A stretch of 64,000 nucleotides of DNA from Flavobacterium sasangense DSM 21067 (GTDB lineage: Bacteria > Bacteroidota > Bacteroidia > Flavobacteriales > Flavobacteriaceae). The stretch is from positions 1 through 64,000 of the forward strand of contig NZ_JMLU01000003.1 of assembly GCF_000686885.1 (NCBI RefSeq), written 5' to 3'. Below are positions 51,355 through 61,048 of the stretch, one piece after another. Every line of letters begins with the position of its first letter. Positions within the stretch are counted from its first letter, which is position 1. Position numbers and translations under genes: made by a program. The notes below the pieces were generated by a model. It was given only the letters and a program-made list of their open reading frames with translations, made no database searches and was not told the origin of the DNA.

Positions 51355-53823
51355 TTACAATCGAGCTACTAGTTTGATATTGAAAACACGAGTCGTCATA
51401 TAATTTGGAATACCGTATTGCGATTTGGTATATACATCTCGAACCCAAGTATTCGTAATTGAATTTTGGTTGTTAAACAAATTGAAAATCTCTAAACCTA
51501 ACGAAAACTCATTAAACGGTTTTAACCACATTTTACTTGATTGAATTCCTGCATCTTTGAATACGTAAGAAAACCCGACATCGGCTCTGCGATAATCATT
51601 CAATCTCAATTGGTAAGCATATGGGTCAGCGTATGAAGGCGAACCGCCTGGTAAACCCGTATTGTAAACTAAATTTAGATATAATTTTAAGTTAGGGATA
51701 TTTGGCATATAATCTTGAAACAACATTCCAAATTTCAATCTTTGATCAGTAGGACGAGCGATAAAACCTCTACCATCTTGATTTTCTTCTGTTTTTAAAT
51801 ATCCGAAACTAAACCAAGATTCCGTTCCTGGAACAAACTCACCGTTTAAACGCGCATCGAATCCGTAAGCGTAAGCTTCTGCATTATTGTTAGCTCTATA
51901 GCGAATACGAACGTTATCAATCGTATAGGTATTTACATCCGTAATATTTTTATAATAAGCTTCCGAAACTAATTTAAATGGTCGCGACCACATTTTAAAA
52001 CTGTAATCATTACTCAAAACCAAATGTATTGATTGTTGGGCTTTTACATTGGTTTGCACTACTCCATTATAATCTCGGAGTTCTCTGTAAAATGGTGGTT
52101 GGTGATACAAACCTCCCGATAATCGGAACATCATATCTTTATTCCAGTCAGGTTTAAAGGCAAATTGAGCTCTTGGTGAAAACGTTATTTGAACGTCGCC
52201 ATCAGGTCTTCCATCAGCAGTTACTTGCCATTCATGTGCACGAACACCTGTGTTTAACCAATAATCATGGCTACCTATTTTCCCTCTGTAATTCCATTGC
52301 AGATAACCCGAAAGACGATTAATTTTGGTATAATTTGTGGCTCTAATATTTTGATAAGGCGCCAATGGTCCAACATACGGATTATAAGGTTGATTGTTGA
52401 CATAATCTAAAATAGGATTTGGCAAAGAAAAACCAGCAGAATCAATAACTTCCCACTCTACTAAACGGTCTCTAATATCTTCTCTTGTATATTTAGCTCC
52501 CCATTCAACTTGCGATTTTTCGTTTAATTCATGAAATCCTTTTACTTCGGCATTTACAATTAAAGCATCTAAATCGTTACGAGCATGATTTAATTGCGAA
52601 CCAATTCCGCGAGAAAAAACAACGTCTCCAAACGTTTCTGAACCAATATTAGAATCCACTTCACCCAAACGGTATTCGGCTAAAATATCATAATATTCTT
52701 GCTCTTGTGTATGGTAAGCAGAAGCAATAAATTTCAACTTATTTTTATCATTGTATTGATACACCGCTTTTCCTGCGCCAAAAAAAGTAAGGTATTTATC
52801 CTTTTCTTGTCCTTCATAAAACACTAATAAAGCAATTGGTTCATCGATAGTACCAAAGTTGGTTTGTCGTGTTAAAGGCTGATAATTGTATCTATTTTGT
52901 GAAATGTTACCTAAAAAACTAAAATTCCATTTAGTTGAAGCGTTGAAATTCAACAATGATTGTACATCAAAAAATGTAGGTCTAAAATTGGTTTGTGTTT
53001 CCTGACTGTTCACTAAAAGGCTATTATCACGATAACGAATTCCGGTAATATTACTCCATTTTTGATTTTTAGAAACGCCTTCTGCTGTTAAACTTCCACC
53101 TAACAAACTGGCTTCCAAACTAGCTCCAAAACGCTTTGGATTGCGATACGTAATATCTAAAACCGATGATAATTTATCGCCATATTTTGATTGAAATCCA
53201 CCCGCTGAAAAGTCTACATTTTGAACCATATCGGTATTCGTAAAACTCAACCCTTCTTGCTGACCTGAACGAATTAAAAAAGGACGATAAACTTCAATTT
53301 CATTTACATAAACTAAGTTTTCATCGTAATTTCCTCCACGAACTGCGTAAGAAGTACTCAATTCGTTATTAGAATAAACACCTGGTAATGTTTTGATTAT
53401 ATTTTCAATTCCGGGATTTGCTCCAGGAATTTTACGAATTACTACAGGATCAATTGTAGTAACACCTTCAATACGTTTTTTACTACTTCCAACAACAAAA
53501 ACTTCACCGAACTCTTCTACTTTTGAATTCATTCTGGGATTTAATTCGAAGTCTTCATTGGACTTCAAGGTTAAAACCACTACATATTTTTTTAAAGAAA
53601 CATGCGAAAAAGTTATGGTAACTTTTTTATTCGCTTCAATTTCTAAGATATAAAATCCGTTTTCATTAGTTACGGTACCTTGGTCTTTATCTTCGACTTT
53701 TACCGTTACATTTTCAACTGGGTTATTGAATTCGTCTAAAATAACTCCTTTAACTCGTGCCTTTTGTGCCGAAACAGTCAGGGAAAATAAAGCAACAAAG
53801 AATACAAAAAATATATTTTTCAA
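51355..53823 (-). CDS. TonB-dependent receptor with carboxypeptidase-like domain
   Basis: This 822-residue receptor has a signal peptide (1-19), an N-terminal carboxypeptidase-regulatory-like beta domain (about 22-105, with GVILDEFNNPVENVTVKVEDKDQGTVTNENGFY), a plug (about 115-230, with RRIPGANPG-like IRKIPGANPGIENIIKTLPGVYSN) and a barrel ending in VFNIKLVARL. This is the Bacteroidota SusC-like/TBDT layout. There is no SusD gene; a lipoprotein gene with EF-hand-like loops follows. The substrate cannot be told. Confidence 0.92.
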   Translation of the reverse strand: MKNIFFVFFVALFSLTVSAQKARVKGVILDEFNNPVENVTVKVEDKDQGTVTNENGFYILEIEANKKVTITFSHVSLKKYVVVLTLKSNEDFELNPRMNSKVEEFGEVFVVGSSKKRIEGVTTIDPVVIRKIPGANPGIENIIKTLPGVYSNNELSTSYAVRGGNYDENLVYVNEIEVYRPFLIRSGQQEGLSFTNTDMVQNVDFSAGGFQSKYGDKLSSVLDITYRNPKRFGASLEASLLGGSLTAEGVSKNQKWSNITGIRYRDNSLLVNSQETQTNFRPTFFDVQSLLNFNASTKWNFSFLGNISQNRYNYQPLTRQTNFGTIDEPIALLVFYEGQEKDKYLTFFGAGKAVYQYNDKNKLKFIASAYHTQEQEYYDILAEYRLGEVDSNIGSETFGDVVFSRGIGSQLNHARNDLDALIVNAEVKGFHELNEKSQVEWGAKYTREDIRDRLVEWEVIDSAGFSLPNPILDYVNNQPYNPYVGPLAPYQNIRATNYTKINRLSGYLQWNYRGKIGSHDYWLNTGVRAHEWQVTADGRPDGDVQITFSPRAQFAFKPDWNKDMMFRLSGGLYHQPPFYRELRDYNGVVQTNVKAQQSIHLVLSNDYSFKMWSRPFKLVSEAYYKNITDVNTYTIDNVRIRYRANNNAEAYAYGFDARLNGEFVPGTESWFSFGYLKTEENQDGRGFIARPTDQRLKFGMLFQDYMPNIPNLKLYLNLVYNTGLPGGSPSYADPYAYQLRLNDYRRADVGFSYVFKDAGIQSSKMWLKPFNEFSLGLEIFNLFNNQNSITNTWVRDVYTKSQYGIPNYMTTRVFNIKLVARL

Positions 53824-53838
53824 AAGAATGTGTTTTAA

Positions 53839-55521
53839 TTATCTAAAAAAGTAAGATTCAAAGGTAGTAGAATTTTGTAAATTATCCGTCACAACAATCT
53901 TTAAATCGTTTCTACCTGGAACGCAAATATTATCATCTAAATTGTGCACTAACTTTTTTGTTTTGTAATCGTATTCAAGCAAAATCCATTTTCCATTCAA
54001 ATAACCATTGTAGGTATCAATATCAGAATGCAAGTCAGTAACTGAGACACTGATTGTTTTTTGCTCTTTAAGCGTTTTACCTTCAACAAAATTTACATTA
54101 TAAATTCTGGGCGGCGTTACATCTTGAGCCAATTTAAATTTACCCAATGATTTTGTTTTGATTGTAAATGAATTTCCTTTTCGATACGTTTTATTGTATT
54201 CTAATTTATATCCATCTAGTGTTGCTATATATGTTTTTGCTAATTGTTCTTCTGTAAGACCTTGAACGTCATTAAAAGTAATCGTAATATTTTTATGAAC
54301 TGGAACACTATCGTCATGTAAAGTTAAAACATCTCCATTTACATCAAAATTCAGGTAAAAATTATTGTAAAATGCATTTTCAGGAATTTGGACCGAAACA
54401 TTGTTTTTTTCAAAAATAGATTCACTTTTAGCTTTAACAAAATACGGCGTTTTTTGAATCGTATTTTTTATAGCGGCTTGCGAATTTGCAAATTCAATTG
54501 GAATTACCAATTCTACTTTATTACCATGAAAATCATAAATCTCTACTCGATAAGTATAATTGGCTCCTGGTTGTACTTTTATAGTGCCATCTTTTTTATT
54601 TCCAGAAACAATCGAAAGCGGATAATCAGATAATTGAAATAATTTTTGAATGCGTTGTCCCATCAAATGAAAACGCTCATAATCAATAAAATTGTTAATA
54701 TAGCGCGATTCATCAAAAGCAAAACCATCAAAACCATATTGGTATTGCAACACTCCGTTTAAGTATGCTTTTACTTTGTACAATCCATTTTTATTATAAG
54801 CATTGGTACAAAAATCAAAAGCATTGATTCCAAAGGCTACTTTTCCATTAGCTTTTACTTTTACCCCTAAATAAGAACCATCGGCTTGTTTAGAAAATGA
54901 AATATTTATTGGTTTTTGAGAATTATTCACTACCGTAGAATCTAACGGATAAGCAACGACACCTTGAATTACAGGTTTTCTATCATCGTTAATTATTTTT
55001 TTTAAACCAAAATGCATTGGATTTAAAATTTCTTCCGATTTAGTGTTTCGGAATTCAAAATGCAAATGAGGTGCTCCACTTCCACCAGTATTTCCACTAA
55101 AAGCAATGACATCTCCTTTTTTAACAGGTAATTCTGTTGGGTACAAATACATTTCTACTTCATACGATTGCTCTTTATATTGTCTTGATTTGATATAACT
55201 TTCAATGGCTCCATTGGCTTTTTGCAAATGACCATAAACAGAAGTATAACCATTAGAATGTGTGATATAAATAGCTTTTCCATATCCAAAAGTTGAAATT
55301 TTAATACGAGAAACATAGCCATCACCAGCGGCATACACAGGCAATCCTTCTATTCCTTTAGTTTTAAAATCTAAACCAGAATGAAAATGATTACTTCGTA
55401 ATTCTCCAAAAGAACCCGAAACATCGAGCGGGATATCTAAAGGCGATTGAAAATAATCTTGAGGATAATCTTGACTAAAAATAAAAAAAGGGGCGAATAA
55501 AATGGCTAATACGAACTTCAT
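53839..55521 (-). CDS. M23 family metallopeptidase
   Basis: This 560-residue exported protein has a signal peptide (1-16) and an N-terminal LytM/M23 domain (about 25-165). The zinc ligands are in RSNHFHSGLDFKTKG (histidine and aspartate) and GAPHLHFEFRNT. The remaining 390 residues are beta-rich with no named domain. Members cut peptidoglycan cross-links or act as scaffolds. It stands 15 bp before the receptor gene on the same strand, so transcription may continue into it. Confidence 0.9.
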   Translation of the reverse strand: MKFVLAILFAPFFIFSQDYPQDYFQSPLDIPLDVSGSFGELRSNHFHSGLDFKTKGIEGLPVYAAGDGYVSRIKISTFGYGKAIYITHSNGYTSVYGHLQKANGAIESYIKSRQYKEQSYEVEMYLYPTELPVKKGDVIAFSGNTGGSGAPHLHFEFRNTKSEEILNPMHFGLKKIINDDRKPVIQGVVAYPLDSTVVNNSQKPINISFSKQADGSYLGVKVKANGKVAFGINAFDFCTNAYNKNGLYKVKAYLNGVLQYQYGFDGFAFDESRYINNFIDYERFHLMGQRIQKLFQLSDYPLSIVSGNKKDGTIKVQPGANYTYRVEIYDFHGNKVELVIPIEFANSQAAIKNTIQKTPYFVKAKSESIFEKNNVSVQIPENAFYNNFYLNFDVNGDVLTLHDDSVPVHKNITITFNDVQGLTEEQLAKTYIATLDGYKLEYNKTYRKGNSFTIKTKSLGKFKLAQDVTPPRIYNVNFVEGKTLKEQKTISVSVTDLHSDIDTYNGYLNGKWILLEYDYKTKKLVHNLDDNICVPGRNDLKIVVTDNLQNSTTFESYFFR

Positions 55522-55713
55522 AGTGCTTGTGTTTAGTGCTAAAATACTAAAATAATTTTATATAAAGTAAACAAAAACCATACCTCTAATAAATTATTAA
55601 TTATCAGATAGTTATAAATAATAAAAAATTATTCACAAAATTTAATAAAAAGTATTGCTATTTTTGAATACTAATGCTAACTTTGTGAAATATTGAAATG
55701 AATTCTATCATTA

Positions 55714-56004
55714 ATGAATGGATTATCTGAATTAATTGATTCTCTCGAAGTTAAATTTTTTAAGCTCAATCAGAAATTGTTGCAGCTTGAAAAGAAAAAC
55801 CAAGAGTTGCAAGACGAATTGTTGCTTTCTAAGAAAAATCAACAACAGCAATTTGGTGAAATTGAAGACCTGAAGAAGCAATTAGATACTCTAAAAATGG
55901 TAAACTCATTACTAGGCAGTGAAGAAAATAAACGAGAAACAAAACTCAAAATAAATTCATTAATCAGAGAAATCGATTATTGTATAGCCCAACTTTCAGA
56001 TTAG
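55714..56004 (+). CDS. Small coiled-coil protein upstream of zapA (ZapB-like shape)
   Basis: This 96-residue protein is almost entirely coiled coil, starting MNGLSELIDSLEVKFFKLNQK. It has leucine/lysine/glutamine heptads up to about residue 65 and no membrane segment. It precedes zapA by 7 bp. In E. coli the partner of ZapA is the coiled-coil ZapB, so a division role is plausible from shape and position, but similarity to ZapB is not claimed. A promoter with TTG (55655-55657) and TAACTTTG (55678-55685), 20 bp apart, precedes it. Confidence 0.7.
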   Translation: MNGLSELIDSLEVKFFKLNQKLLQLEKKNQELQDELLLSKKNQQQQFGEIEDLKKQLDTLKMVNSLLGSEENKRETKLKINSLIREIDYCIAQLSD

Positions 56005-56011
56005 AAAGCTC

Positions 56012-56305
56012 ATGAGTGAAAAGCTGAAAATTAAAATATCAATAGCAGACCGTGTGTATCCATTAACTGTGGAGCCATCACAAGAAGAAGGGCTAAGAAG
56101 TGCTTCAAAAAAAATAGATGCTATGATTAAACAGTTTGAACAAAGCTATGCCGTAAGAGACAAACAAGATGTTTTAGCCATGTGTGCCTTGCAATTTGCA
56201 GCACAAGTGGAGCAAAAACAAATTAGTAAATCTCAAGATGATGAAACTTCTTTAACCAGATTGCAAAATTTGGATAAAAAATTGAGTGAGTTACTCTCAA
56301 AATAA
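56012..56305 (+). CDS. zapA: Cell division protein ZapA
   Basis: This 97-residue protein has the ZapA pattern: LKIKISIADRVYPLTVEPSQEEGLRSASKKIDAMI, then the helical LAMCALQFAAQVEQKQIS and a coiled-coil tail. ZapA binds FtsZ and bundles its protofilaments at midcell. It lies between the coiled-coil gene and a 6S RNA, and in E. coli the 6S RNA gene also lies next to zapA. Confidence 0.93.
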   Translation: MSEKLKIKISIADRVYPLTVEPSQEEGLRSASKKIDAMIKQFEQSYAVRDKQDVLAMCALQFAAQVEQKQISKSQDDETSLTRLQNLDKKLSELLSK

Positions 56306-56336
56306 ATACGTTCTTACATAAACAAACAAAGATACT

Positions 56337-56493
56337 GCCTACATTAGTATATATTTGATAAACTCAACACTAACAATTTAAACGAGTGAATCTTTGCAAC
56401 TATAACAGGCCCTTAAGTGGGAAGTTTGAACTGCAGGTTAGCTCAAATCTTGTATAACAGAGTTTATACAAACATCTAATGTAGGCTTTTTTT
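56337..56493 (+). ncRNA. ssrS: 6S RNA
   Basis: The 5' segment GCCTACATTAG (56337-56347) pairs perfectly with CTAATGTAGGC (56476-56486). A second stem inside (56358-56365 with 56460-56467) continues the long closing helix, leaving a large internal region as in 6S RNA. A T run follows, and the RNA is placed between zapA and rny, a known neighbourhood. 6S RNA imitates an open promoter and binds the housekeeping RNA polymerase. The length is about 155 nt. Confidence 0.8.
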
Positions 56494-56514
56494 ATATAAT
56501 TTTTTAACACACAT

Positions 56515-58077
56515 ATGGACATACTAAGTATAATAATTGGAATTGTTGTTGGTCTTGCAGGAGGTTTTGGAATCGCTAAATTTTTAGAAAAAAGCAATGT
56601 TTCTAACCTAATTAAAAATGCAAAAAAAGAAGCAGCTTCGATTTTAAAAGACGCTAAAACAGAAGCTGAAGCAGCAAAAAAAGATAAAATTCTACAAGCT
56701 AAAGAGAAGTTTTTAGAATTAAAAGCAGAACACGAACAAGTAATTTTAGCTCGCGACAAAAAAATGGCCGAAGCTGAAAAAAGAACGCGTGATAAAGAAT
56801 CTCAAGTTTCAAATGAATTAGCAAAAGCTAAAAAAATTAATGATGAAGTTGAAGCTAAAATTGCAGATTACAATAATAAAATCGAATATTTAGACAAGAA
56901 ACAACAAGAAATTGATAAACTTCACAGAAGTCAAGTAGAGCAACTAGAAGCTATTTCTGGTTTATCTGCTGAAGATGCTAAAAATCAATTGGTAGAAAGC
57001 TTAAAAGCGGAAGCCAAAACAAACGCTATGTCATTCATCCAAGATACTGTGGAAGAAGCAAAAATGACAGCGCAACAAGAAGCGAAAAAAATCATCATCA
57101 ACACTATTCAACGTGTAGGAACTGAAGAAGCAGTTGAAAACTGTGTATCGGTATTTAACATTGAATCGGATGATGTAAAAGGTAGAATCATTGGTCGTGA
57201 AGGTCGTAACATTAGAGCTTTAGAAGCTGCAACAGGAGTTGAAATCATTGTTGACGATACCCCAGAAGCTATCATCTTATCTTGTTTTGACCCAGTAAGA
57301 AGAGAAATCGCTCGTTTAGCATTACACAAATTAGTAACTGACGGACGTATTCACCCAGCTCGTATTGAAGAAGTGGTTGCTAAAACAGCAAAACAAATCG
57401 ACGAAGAAATCATCGAAACTGGAAAACGTACCGTAATTGATTTAGGAATCCACGGATTACACCCTGAATTAATTAAAGTGGTGGGTAGAATGAAATACCG
57501 TTCTTCTTACGGACAAAACTTATTACAACACTCAAGAGAAGTAGCTAAGTTGTGTGGTATCATGGCAGCTGAATTAGGATTAAACGTTAAATTAGCTAAA
57601 AGAGCTGGTTTATTACACGATATTGGAAAAGTGCCAGATACAGAAAGTGAATTACCTCACGCAATCTTAGGTATGCAATGGGCTGAGAAATATGGTGAAA
57701 AAGAAGAAGTGTGCAACGCTATTGGAGCTCACCACGACGAAATTGAAATGAAGTCTTTAATTTCTCCAATTATCCAAGTTTGTGATGCTATTTCTGGAGC
57801 ACGTCCAGGAGCAAGAAGACAAGTACTAGATTCTTACATCCAACGTTTGAAAGACTTAGAAGATATCGCTTTCGGATTCAACGGAGTGAAAAACGCTTAT
57901 GCAATTCAAGCTGGTAGAGAATTACGTGTAATTGTAGAAAGTGAAAAAGTATCTGACGATGCAGCGGTAAATTTATCATTTGATATTTCTCAAAAAATCC
58001 AAACTGAAATGACATACCCTGGTCAAGTGAAAATCACGGTTATTCGTGAAACTAGAGCAGTGAATATTGCTAAATAG
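56515..58077 (+). CDS. rny: Ribonuclease Y
   Basis: This 520-residue endoribonuclease has an N-terminal membrane anchor (1-23) and a long coiled coil (about 30-200). The KH domain (about 210-280) has [21 protein letters not shown], and the HD phosphohydrolase domain (about 330-430) has [10 protein letters not shown] and [13 protein letters not shown]. It starts the decay of many mRNAs at the inner membrane. It follows the 6S RNA by about 20 bp and ends at a heptamer repeat. Confidence 0.96.
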   Translation: MDILSIIIGIVVGLAGGFGIAKFLEKSNVSNLIKNAKKEAASILKDAKTEAEAAKKDKILQAKEKFLELKAEHEQVILARDKKMAEAEKRTRDKESQVSNELAKAKKINDEVEAKIADYNNKIEYLDKKQQEIDKLHRSQVEQLEAISGLSAEDAKNQLVESLKAEAKTNAMSFIQDTVEEAKMTAQQEAKKIIINTIQRVGTEEAVENCVSVFNIESDDVKGRIIGREGRNIRALEAATGVEIIVDDTPEAIILSCFDPVRREIARLALHKLVTDGRIHPARIEEVVAKTAKQIDEEIIETGKRTVIDLGIHGLHPELIKVVGRMKYRSSYGQNLLQHSREVAKLCGIMAAELGLNVKLAKRAGLLHDIGKVPDTESELPHAILGMQWAEKYGEKEEVCNAIGAHHDEIEMKSLISPIIQVCDAISGARPGARRQVLDSYIQRLKDLEDIAFGFNGVKNAYAIQAGRELRVIVESEKVSDDAAVNLSFDISQKIQTEMTYPGQVKITVIRETRAVNIAK

Positions 58078-58101
58078 GCATTAGGCATTAGGCATTAGGC
58101 A
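58075..58101 (+). repeat. TTAGGCA heptamer tandem repeat at the rny stop
   Basis: The heptamer TTAGGCA occurs three times in a row (58081-58087, 58088-58094, 58095-58101), preceded by a partial copy that begins with the TAG stop codon of rny. Slippage at this run could alter the 3' end of the transcript. Confidence 0.85.
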
Positions 58102-58107
58102 AAAGTA

Positions 58108-58140
58108 AAAAATCGTATTAACTTAATTAATACGATTTTT
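58108..58140 (+). terminator. Terminator of rny
   Basis: Fourteen-bp arms (58108-58121 and 58127-58140) with a T run follow the heptamer repeats. Confidence 0.92.
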
Positions 58141-58245
58141 TTGTGCTCAATTTTGTCATTCCGTTAGGAATCTCTTTAGTGAGTGATTATTGTTGTTTGT
58201 TTTAAACATATAAGTTTAATCTTTAACTAAATTCCGATTCGAAGT

Positions 58246-58822
58246 TCATAAAAGAGATGCTTTAAGCATGACAAACGTTGAGGAAAACTTAGCGACTTAG
58301 CGTCTTTGCGAGCAATACTCAAAAAAAGTAAAACGTCTCTATGTAGCTCTCTCAACAAAAAGTATTACAAAAAAACTCTGTGTAGCTCTGTGTAAAAAAG
58401 TGTGTAAGTTTAAAGCTGAACTAAAATTAATATCAAACTATTAAAAGAAAACATCACTTGTTCAAGAGATGCTTTCAGCATGACAAACGTTGAAGAAAAC
58501 TTAGTGACTTAGAGTCTTTGCGAGCAATACTCAAAAAAAGTAAAACGTCTCTGTGTAGCTCTCTCAACAAAAAGTATTTTAAAAAAACTCGGTGTAGCTC
58601 TGTGCAAAAAAGTGTGTAAGTTTAAAGCTGAACTAAAATTAATATCAAACTATTAAAAGAAAACATCACTTGTTCAAGAGATGCTTTCAGCATGACAAAC
58701 GTTGAGGAAAACTTAGCGACTTAGCGTCTTTGCAAGCAATACTCAAAAAAAGTAAAACATCTCTGTGTAGCTCTTATTCGACTCAAAGTATTTCAAAAAA
58801 ACTCCGTGTAGCTCTGTGTAAA
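58246..58822. repeat. Tandem repeat with 212-bp unit, about 2.7 copies
   Basis: A marker sequence (CATGACAAACGTTGA) recurs at 58267, 58479 and 58691, exactly 212 bp apart. The units run at about 58246-58460, 58461-58672 and 58673-58822, the last incomplete and ending just before xerD. Copies differ by a few bases. Each unit contains ACTTAGCGACTTAGCG and GTGTAGCTCTGTGT phrases typical of flavobacterial intergenic repeats. No ORF is present. Confidence 0.85.
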
Positions 58823-58830
58823 AACAAACC

Positions 58831-59730
58831 CTACTTCCTCGGATGATAATTATTTAAAACTTCCGACAAGAACTTTCTATCCAAATGCACATATACTTCG
58901 GTAGTAGTAATTGATTCGTGACCGAGCATTAATTGTATGGAGCGTAAATCGGCACCATTTTCTAAAAGATGCGTTGCGAATGAATGTCGGAATGTGTGAG
59001 GACTTATTGTTTTATTTAAATTGATTTTTACGGCTAAATCTTTAATAATCGTAAAAACCATGGCGCGGGTTAATTGCCTCCCTCTCCTATTTAGAAAAAG
59101 TGTGTCTTCATGTCCTTTTTGAACTGGAAAATGCACTCGTATTAAGTTTACATAAGAAGTAATATATTTAATTGTAGAGCCTCCTACAGGCACAAATCGT
59201 TGTTTATTTCCTTTTCCAGTGATTTTGATAAAACCTTCTTCAAAAAATAAGTCGGAAATCTTTAAACCAACCAACTCCGAAACACGCAAACCACAACTGT
59301 ATAAGGTTTCTAACATGGCTCTATTGCGTTCGCCTTCGGGTGTGGATAAATCGATTGCTGAAATTAGCGCATCAATTTCATCCGTAGCTAAAGTATCGGG
59401 TAATTTTCGACCGGTTTTAGGAACTTCTATTAATTCTAGTGGTGTATCTTTTCGATAATCTTCAAAAACTAAATAATTAAAAAAGCTTTTTAGTCCCGAA
59501 ATTATACGCGACTGGCTTCGTGCATTTACTTTACTTGAAATTTCGTAAATGAATTGCTGAATAGTTTCTTCAGAAATTTGAATGGGAGAAACCTGTATTT
59601 CATGTTGATGTAAGAACAACACTAATTTTTCAATATCAAAAGTATAATTTTCAATGGTGTTTTTAGAAAGACCACGCTCTAATCGCAAATAATTTTGATA
59701 TTCTTTAATATACGATTGCCAATTGCTCAT
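58831..59730 (-). CDS. xerD: Site-specific recombinase XerD
   Basis: This 299-residue tyrosine recombinase has an N-terminal SAM-like domain (about 5-90) and a catalytic domain. The arginine is in CGLRVSELVG (about 150), the H-x-x-R box is HTFRHSFATHLLENGADLRSIQ (about 245) and the last histidine and tyrosine are in GHESITTTEVYVHLD. It resolves chromosome dimers at dif with its XerC partner. A duplicated piece of its 5' end lies at 61520-61639. A tandem repeat array ends at its stop codon. Confidence 0.95.
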   Translation of the reverse strand: MSNWQSYIKEYQNYLRLERGLSKNTIENYTFDIEKLVLFLHQHEIQVSPIQISEETIQQFIYEISSKVNARSQSRIISGLKSFFNYLVFEDYRKDTPLELIEVPKTGRKLPDTLATDEIDALISAIDLSTPEGERNRAMLETLYSCGLRVSELVGLKISDLFFEEGFIKITGKGNKQRFVPVGGSTIKYITSYVNLIRVHFPVQKGHEDTLFLNRRGRQLTRAMVFTIIKDLAVKINLNKTISPHTFRHSFATHLLENGADLRSIQLMLGHESITTTEVYVHLDRKFLSEVLNNYHPRK

Positions 59731-59744
59731 TAAAACTTTTTAAT

Positions 59745-60632
59745 TTATTCTTTTTGTATGAAAGTAATGAATGCACTCTCATTTTTCTTAAAAGAAGTAA
59801 ACAATTCAAAGGTTCTATTTGAATCATGTAAAATGATTTTCGCTGTATTAGGTGCTAAATCACCCTCATTAATAGCCAGAATTTTAAATTCATTTGTTGT
59901 CGCTAAATCAAGATTTAAAGTAATAATCTTTTTATCATGTTTCACTTTGTAATTTTCAAGAATTAATTTATTATTGTGATATAAATTAATAATATCACCA
60001 TCTTCTCTACCTGAGTCAAAAATTTCAATTTTTACCGATTTGGATTCCCAAAAAACATTTAGATTTTGATTTTTAGAAAGTTTATTAATTTTTAGACTAT
60101 CTAAAAGTGCAATTGGATTATTTTGTTCTTTTACTTTTTTATCAATCTTGTTTGATTTTTGTATTTTTTTATTAACCTTTTCTGCTAGATTATAAATTTT
60201 ATTACTACCAACTAATGCTAATGTACCATCTATACACTTTTGTTTGTTTTTGTATAGACCCTTGAAAGCTCCCTCAATTTTACTTGTATTATTAACTAAT
60301 TTTACTTTGCCAGAGAAATTAACAAAACAAAATGAACTTTGAGAAAACTTTGATTTCGTATATAAAATATCTTTTTCTTGAAATACCAACAACTTAGACT
60401 TTCTATCATATGTCCCTGAAATTGTATTTTTAGTTTCATGAACACCATCTAAATCAGTTACAGAATAACCATTGATAACTCCGTTTTTTTCTTCAAAAAC
60501 TAATCTGTAAGTAATTAAAGTTTTATCGTTACCATTTAATTTAACTGCTCCAAGAAACTCATATTTATTTTGAGAAAGCAAAAAGTATGGAAACAATAAA
60601 AAAATTAAGGTAGATTTAATAAGAAATTTCAT
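59745..60632 (-). CDS. Secreted protein of unknown function
   Basis: The protein has 295 residues from the ATG at 60632, the first codon of a signal peptide (MKFLIKSTLIFLLFPYFLLSQ). An N-terminal beta-rich part (20-150) is followed by a lysine-rich linker and a C-terminal beta domain (about 195-295) with VKIEIFDSGREDGDIINLYHN and ILAINEGDLAPNTAKIIL. That end pattern occurs at the C-terminus of several Bacteroidota envelope proteins. The function is unknown. The gene lies within the segment between xerD and its duplicated 5' fragment. Confidence 0.75.
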   Translation of the reverse strand: MKFLIKSTLIFLLFPYFLLSQNKYEFLGAVKLNGNDKTLITYRLVFEEKNGVINGYSVTDLDGVHETKNTISGTYDRKSKLLVFQEKDILYTKSKFSQSSFCFVNFSGKVKLVNNTSKIEGAFKGLYKNKQKCIDGTLALVGSNKIYNLAEKVNKKIQKSNKIDKKVKEQNNPIALLDSLKINKLSKNQNLNVFWESKSVKIEIFDSGREDGDIINLYHNNKLILENYKVKHDKKIITLNLDLATTNEFKILAINEGDLAPNTAKIILHDSNRTFELFTSFKKNESAFITFIQKE

Positions 60633-60682
60633 TTTTATAATTTGATTTTTATATTTTTGTACAAATCTAAACATTTTTAATT

Positions 60683-61039
60683 ATGAAAATTAAATTATTT
60701 TTAATGGCATTAATGCTAACTTTTGGTGCGTTAACAGTTTCTTATGCATCATTCCCTGTTCAAAGAACAACAAATAACAATGTAACCGTTGTTGAAAACA
60801 ATGAAGAATTAACTTCACCTGCAGCAGCTGGAGAAGGAAAAAGTCAAGTAACGGCTTTAATCTTAGTTGCGTTAATTGGTGGATTAGGAATTCACAGATT
60901 CTACTTAGGTTATACTTGGCAAGGTATTGTTCAATTACTTACTCTTGGAGGGTGTGGTGTTTGGGCATTAATTGATTTAATTAGAATCATTACAGGTGAC
61001 TTACAACCAAAAGACGGTTCATACGCAAAAACTCTATAA
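60683..61039 (+). CDS. TM2 domain membrane protein
   Basis: This 118-residue protein has an N-terminal signal (1-22), an extracytoplasmic segment, and a C-terminal TM2 domain of two membrane helices. The joining turn is GLGIHRFYLGYTWQGIVQLLTLGGCGVWALIDLIRI. TM2 proteins are widespread and their function is not fixed. A DUF2752 gene follows after 9 bp, so the two form a pair that is common in Bacteroidota. Confidence 0.88.
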   Translation: MKIKLFLMALMLTFGALTVSYASFPVQRTTNNNVTVVENNEELTSPAAAGEGKSQVTALILVALIGGLGIHRFYLGYTWQGIVQLLTLGGCGVWALIDLIRIITGDLQPKDGSYAKTL

Positions 61040-61048
61040 TCTTTTCTG

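Noticed and set aside
58246-58822. CRISPR array
   Set aside because: The units are 212 bp and nearly identical over their whole length, with no short repeat and unique spacer alternation and no cas genes.
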